From Actinoallomurus iriomotensis (GTDB lineage Bacteria; Actinomycetota; Actinomycetes; Streptosporangiales; Streptosporangiaceae): a stretch of 64,000 nucleotides of DNA. Below, piece after piece: positions 62,661-64,000 of the stretch. The DNA lies in contig NZ_BSTJ01000008.1 in assembly GCF_030269445.1 (NCBI RefSeq), positions 496,001 through 560,000 on the forward strand, given 5' to 3'. The position numbers were made by a program, and so were the translations under genes. Below the pieces are notes generated by a model. The model did no database searches and was not told the DNA's origin. It saw only the letters and a program-made list of their open reading frames with translations. The number at the start of each line of letters is the position of its first letter. Position 1 is the stretch's first letter.

Positions 62661-64000
62661 GTGGTGCACGCCAGACCGGAGTATCGCTCCGGGCCCGGAC
62701 GCTGGGCGGGTCAGGCCCTCAACGTTCCGCTGACCATGGCGAGAAGAGGCCTGCTGTGGCCGTGGCGGCCACTGCGCGCCACCCGCCAGCTCACCGCGCT
62801 GCTGCACTGGGGCACCACGCTGGCCGGCGGCCTGGCCGCCGCGGCCGCACGCGACCCCGACCGTACGGCCCTGGTCGACGAGAAGGGCGAGCTGAGCTAC
62901 GCCGAGTTGCACGACCGCACCGACCGGCTCGCCGCCGGGCTGATCCCCGACTGCCGCGGTCGCCGCCTGCGGGTCGCCGTGCTGTGCCGCAACCATCGCG
63001 GGCTGGTCGAGTCGCTGATCGCCTGCAGCAAGCGCGGGGCCGAGGTCGTGCTCCTGGGCACCGGGCTCGGGCCCGGACAGCTCAACGGCGTGATGCGCGA
63101 GCTGTGGGCCGACATCGTCATCGCCGACGCGGAGTTCGCCGACCTGCTGCCGCGGGGCGGGCGCCGGTTCACGAAGGTGACCGCCTGGGCCGACGAGGAC
63201 GCCCCGGGCGGGGGCGGGCCCACCCTGGAGGAGCTGATCGAGGCGACGCCCGCGCCCGCTCTCGAGCCGCCGCCGATCCAGGGGCGTGTCGTCTTCCTCA
63301 GCTCCGGCACCTCCGGACGGCCGAAGGGCGCGCGCCGCCCGCCGCGCCCGGGATTCGTGCCGCTCACCGCCATGCTGGCGCGCACGCCGCTGCGCGTCGG
63401 TGACCGGATGCTCATCGAGGCGCCCCTGTTCCACGCGTGGGGCTACTCCTCGCTCCAGCTCGCCCTGGCGATGCGGGGCACCGTCGTGCTCGGACGCCGT
63501 TCCGACCCCGAGCGGACGCTCGCGACGATCCAGGAACGCTCCTGCACCACACTGGTCACCGTACCGATCATGCTGCAGCGCCTGCTGGCCCTGCCGGAGC
63601 GCACCCGCGCGGCGTACGACACCTCGTCCCTGCGCATCACGGCGGTCAGCGGCTCACGGCTGCCGGGCGACCTGGCCACGGCCTTCATGGACGCCTTCTC
63701 GGTCGAGCTGTGCAACGTCTACGGCTCCACCGAGGCGGGCTGGGTGAGCATCGCCACCGCCGCCGACCTGCGCGCGCACCCGGACACCGCGGGCCGTCCG
63801 GCGAGCGGAGCGGAGGTGGCCATCCTGGACGCCGAGGGACGCCCCGTCCCGCGCGGCGCCACCGGCCGGATCTACGTCGCGGGAAGCACGCGCTTCGAGG
63901 GCTACACCGGCGGCGTGCCGGTGGAGACCCGTGACGGCATGCTCTTCATGGGCGACGTCGGCCACCTCGACGACGGGGGACTGCTCTACGTCGACGGCCG
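62661..64000 (+). CDS. AMP-binding acyl-CoA synthetase (3' end beyond window)
   Basis: Fatty-acid CoA ligase, visible for 446 residues and open at the right edge. Adenylate-forming motifs are SSGTSGRPKGA (P-loop-like) and VYGSTEAGW, with FMGDVGHLDD near the edge matching the conserved GD-G region. An N-terminal Trp/Arg-rich segment (about 10-45) may sit at the membrane. The GTG at 62661 has GGGAG 10 bases upstream; a GTG at 62664 is possible. Its divergence from fadAB suggests joint control of fatty-acid activation and beta-oxidation. Confidence 0.9.
   Translation, partial: MVHARPEYRSGPGRWAGQALNVPLTMARRGLLWPWRPLRATRQLTALLHWGTTLAGGLAAAAARDPDRTALVDEKGELSYAELHDRTDRLAAGLIPDCRGRRLRVAVLCRNHRGLVESLIACSKRGAEVVLLGTGLGPGQLNGVMRELWADIVIADAEFADLLPRGGRRFTKVTAWADEDAPGGGGPTLEELIEATPAPALEPPPIQGRVVFLSSGTSGRPKGARRPPRPGFVPLTAMLARTPLRVGDRMLIEAPLFHAWGYSSLQLALAMRGTVVLGRRSDPERTLATIQERSCTTLVTVPIMLQRLLALPERTRAAYDTSSLRITAVSGSRLPGDLATAFMDAFSVELCNVYGSTEAGWVSIATAADLRAHPDTAGRPASGAEVAILDAEGRPVPRGATGRIYVAGSTRFEGYTGGVPVETRDGMLFMGDVGHLDDGGLLYVDG

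Overview
The window is about 64 kb of very GC-rich DNA with dense genes, many GTG and TTG starts and frequent 1-4 bp stop/start overlaps. This is typical of a filamentous actinobacterium. The gene content (F420-type enzymes, FprA, ROK/xylFGH, class F-like sortases, PknB-type kinase) fits the Streptomyces/Streptosporangiales/Thermomonosporaceae range. I cannot name the genus. Most of the window looks like conserved core chromosome. The orders xylF-xylG-xylH-ROK, acnA, dxs and fadB-fadA recall the Streptomyces core as I remember it.

Layout. 0-8 kb is a potassium and signalling block: the 3' part of kdpD, kdpE, a small CcdC-like membrane protein, a NarL-type two-component pair, a KimA-like APC permease preceded by an array of 11-bp repeats, an OB-fold protein and a DUF3159 protein. 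8-9.8 kb holds a Cu/Zn superoxide dismutase and an aldo/keto reductase. 9.8-13.4 kb is a rearranged patch: a GH5 cellulase-like gene, a Phd-VapC toxin-antitoxin pair, a second 665-bp copy of the GH5 3' half, a secreted protein present once whole and once deleted, a displaced MmpS-like gene end and a duplicated 3' end of the neighbouring RNA methyltransferase. 13.4-18.1 kb returns to core genes (TRAM-type RNA methyltransferase, second APC permease, two TrkA proteins), so the patch appears to sit inside a potassium-homeostasis locus.

18-23 kb carries envelope proteins (a lipoprotein, a holin-like peptide, a large Cys-rich LPTTG protein), an LLM oxidoreductase and a TetR regulator. 23.3-28.3 kb is a Hen1-Pnkp RNA-repair operon with a coupled membrane-protein gene, followed by DUF2252. 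29.8-31.8 kb is a divergent TetR/SDR-F420 reductase unit. 32-35.3 kb has 6-phosphogluconate dehydrogenase and two tandem nucleotidyltransferases, followed by a Ser/Thr kinase and a secreted lipase. 39-44 kb is a xylose-type ABC transporter with its ROK regulator and a Nudix protein. 44.4-48.7 kb has DUF1707, PadR and aconitase. 48.8-52 kb has Mug and the divergent isoprenoid pair idi/dxs. 52-56 kb has an MFS transporter, an amino-acid permease and FprA. 56.4-58.5 kb is a sorting-signal protein with two sortases. 59.2-64 kb is the fadBA beta-oxidation operon and an acyl-CoA synthetase cut by the window end.

Three regulatory ideas emerge. Tandem 11-bp repeats in front of the first permease look like an OmpR-family (possibly KdpE) operator. 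A 16-bp GTTAC-N6-GTAAC palindrome lies in front of both the secreted lipase and fadAB, suggesting a shared lipid regulator. Several genes have a TANNNT -10 box ending 6-9 bases before the start codon and no Shine-Dalgarno, implying leaderless transcripts. No tRNA, rRNA, CRISPR array, transposase or integrase was seen.
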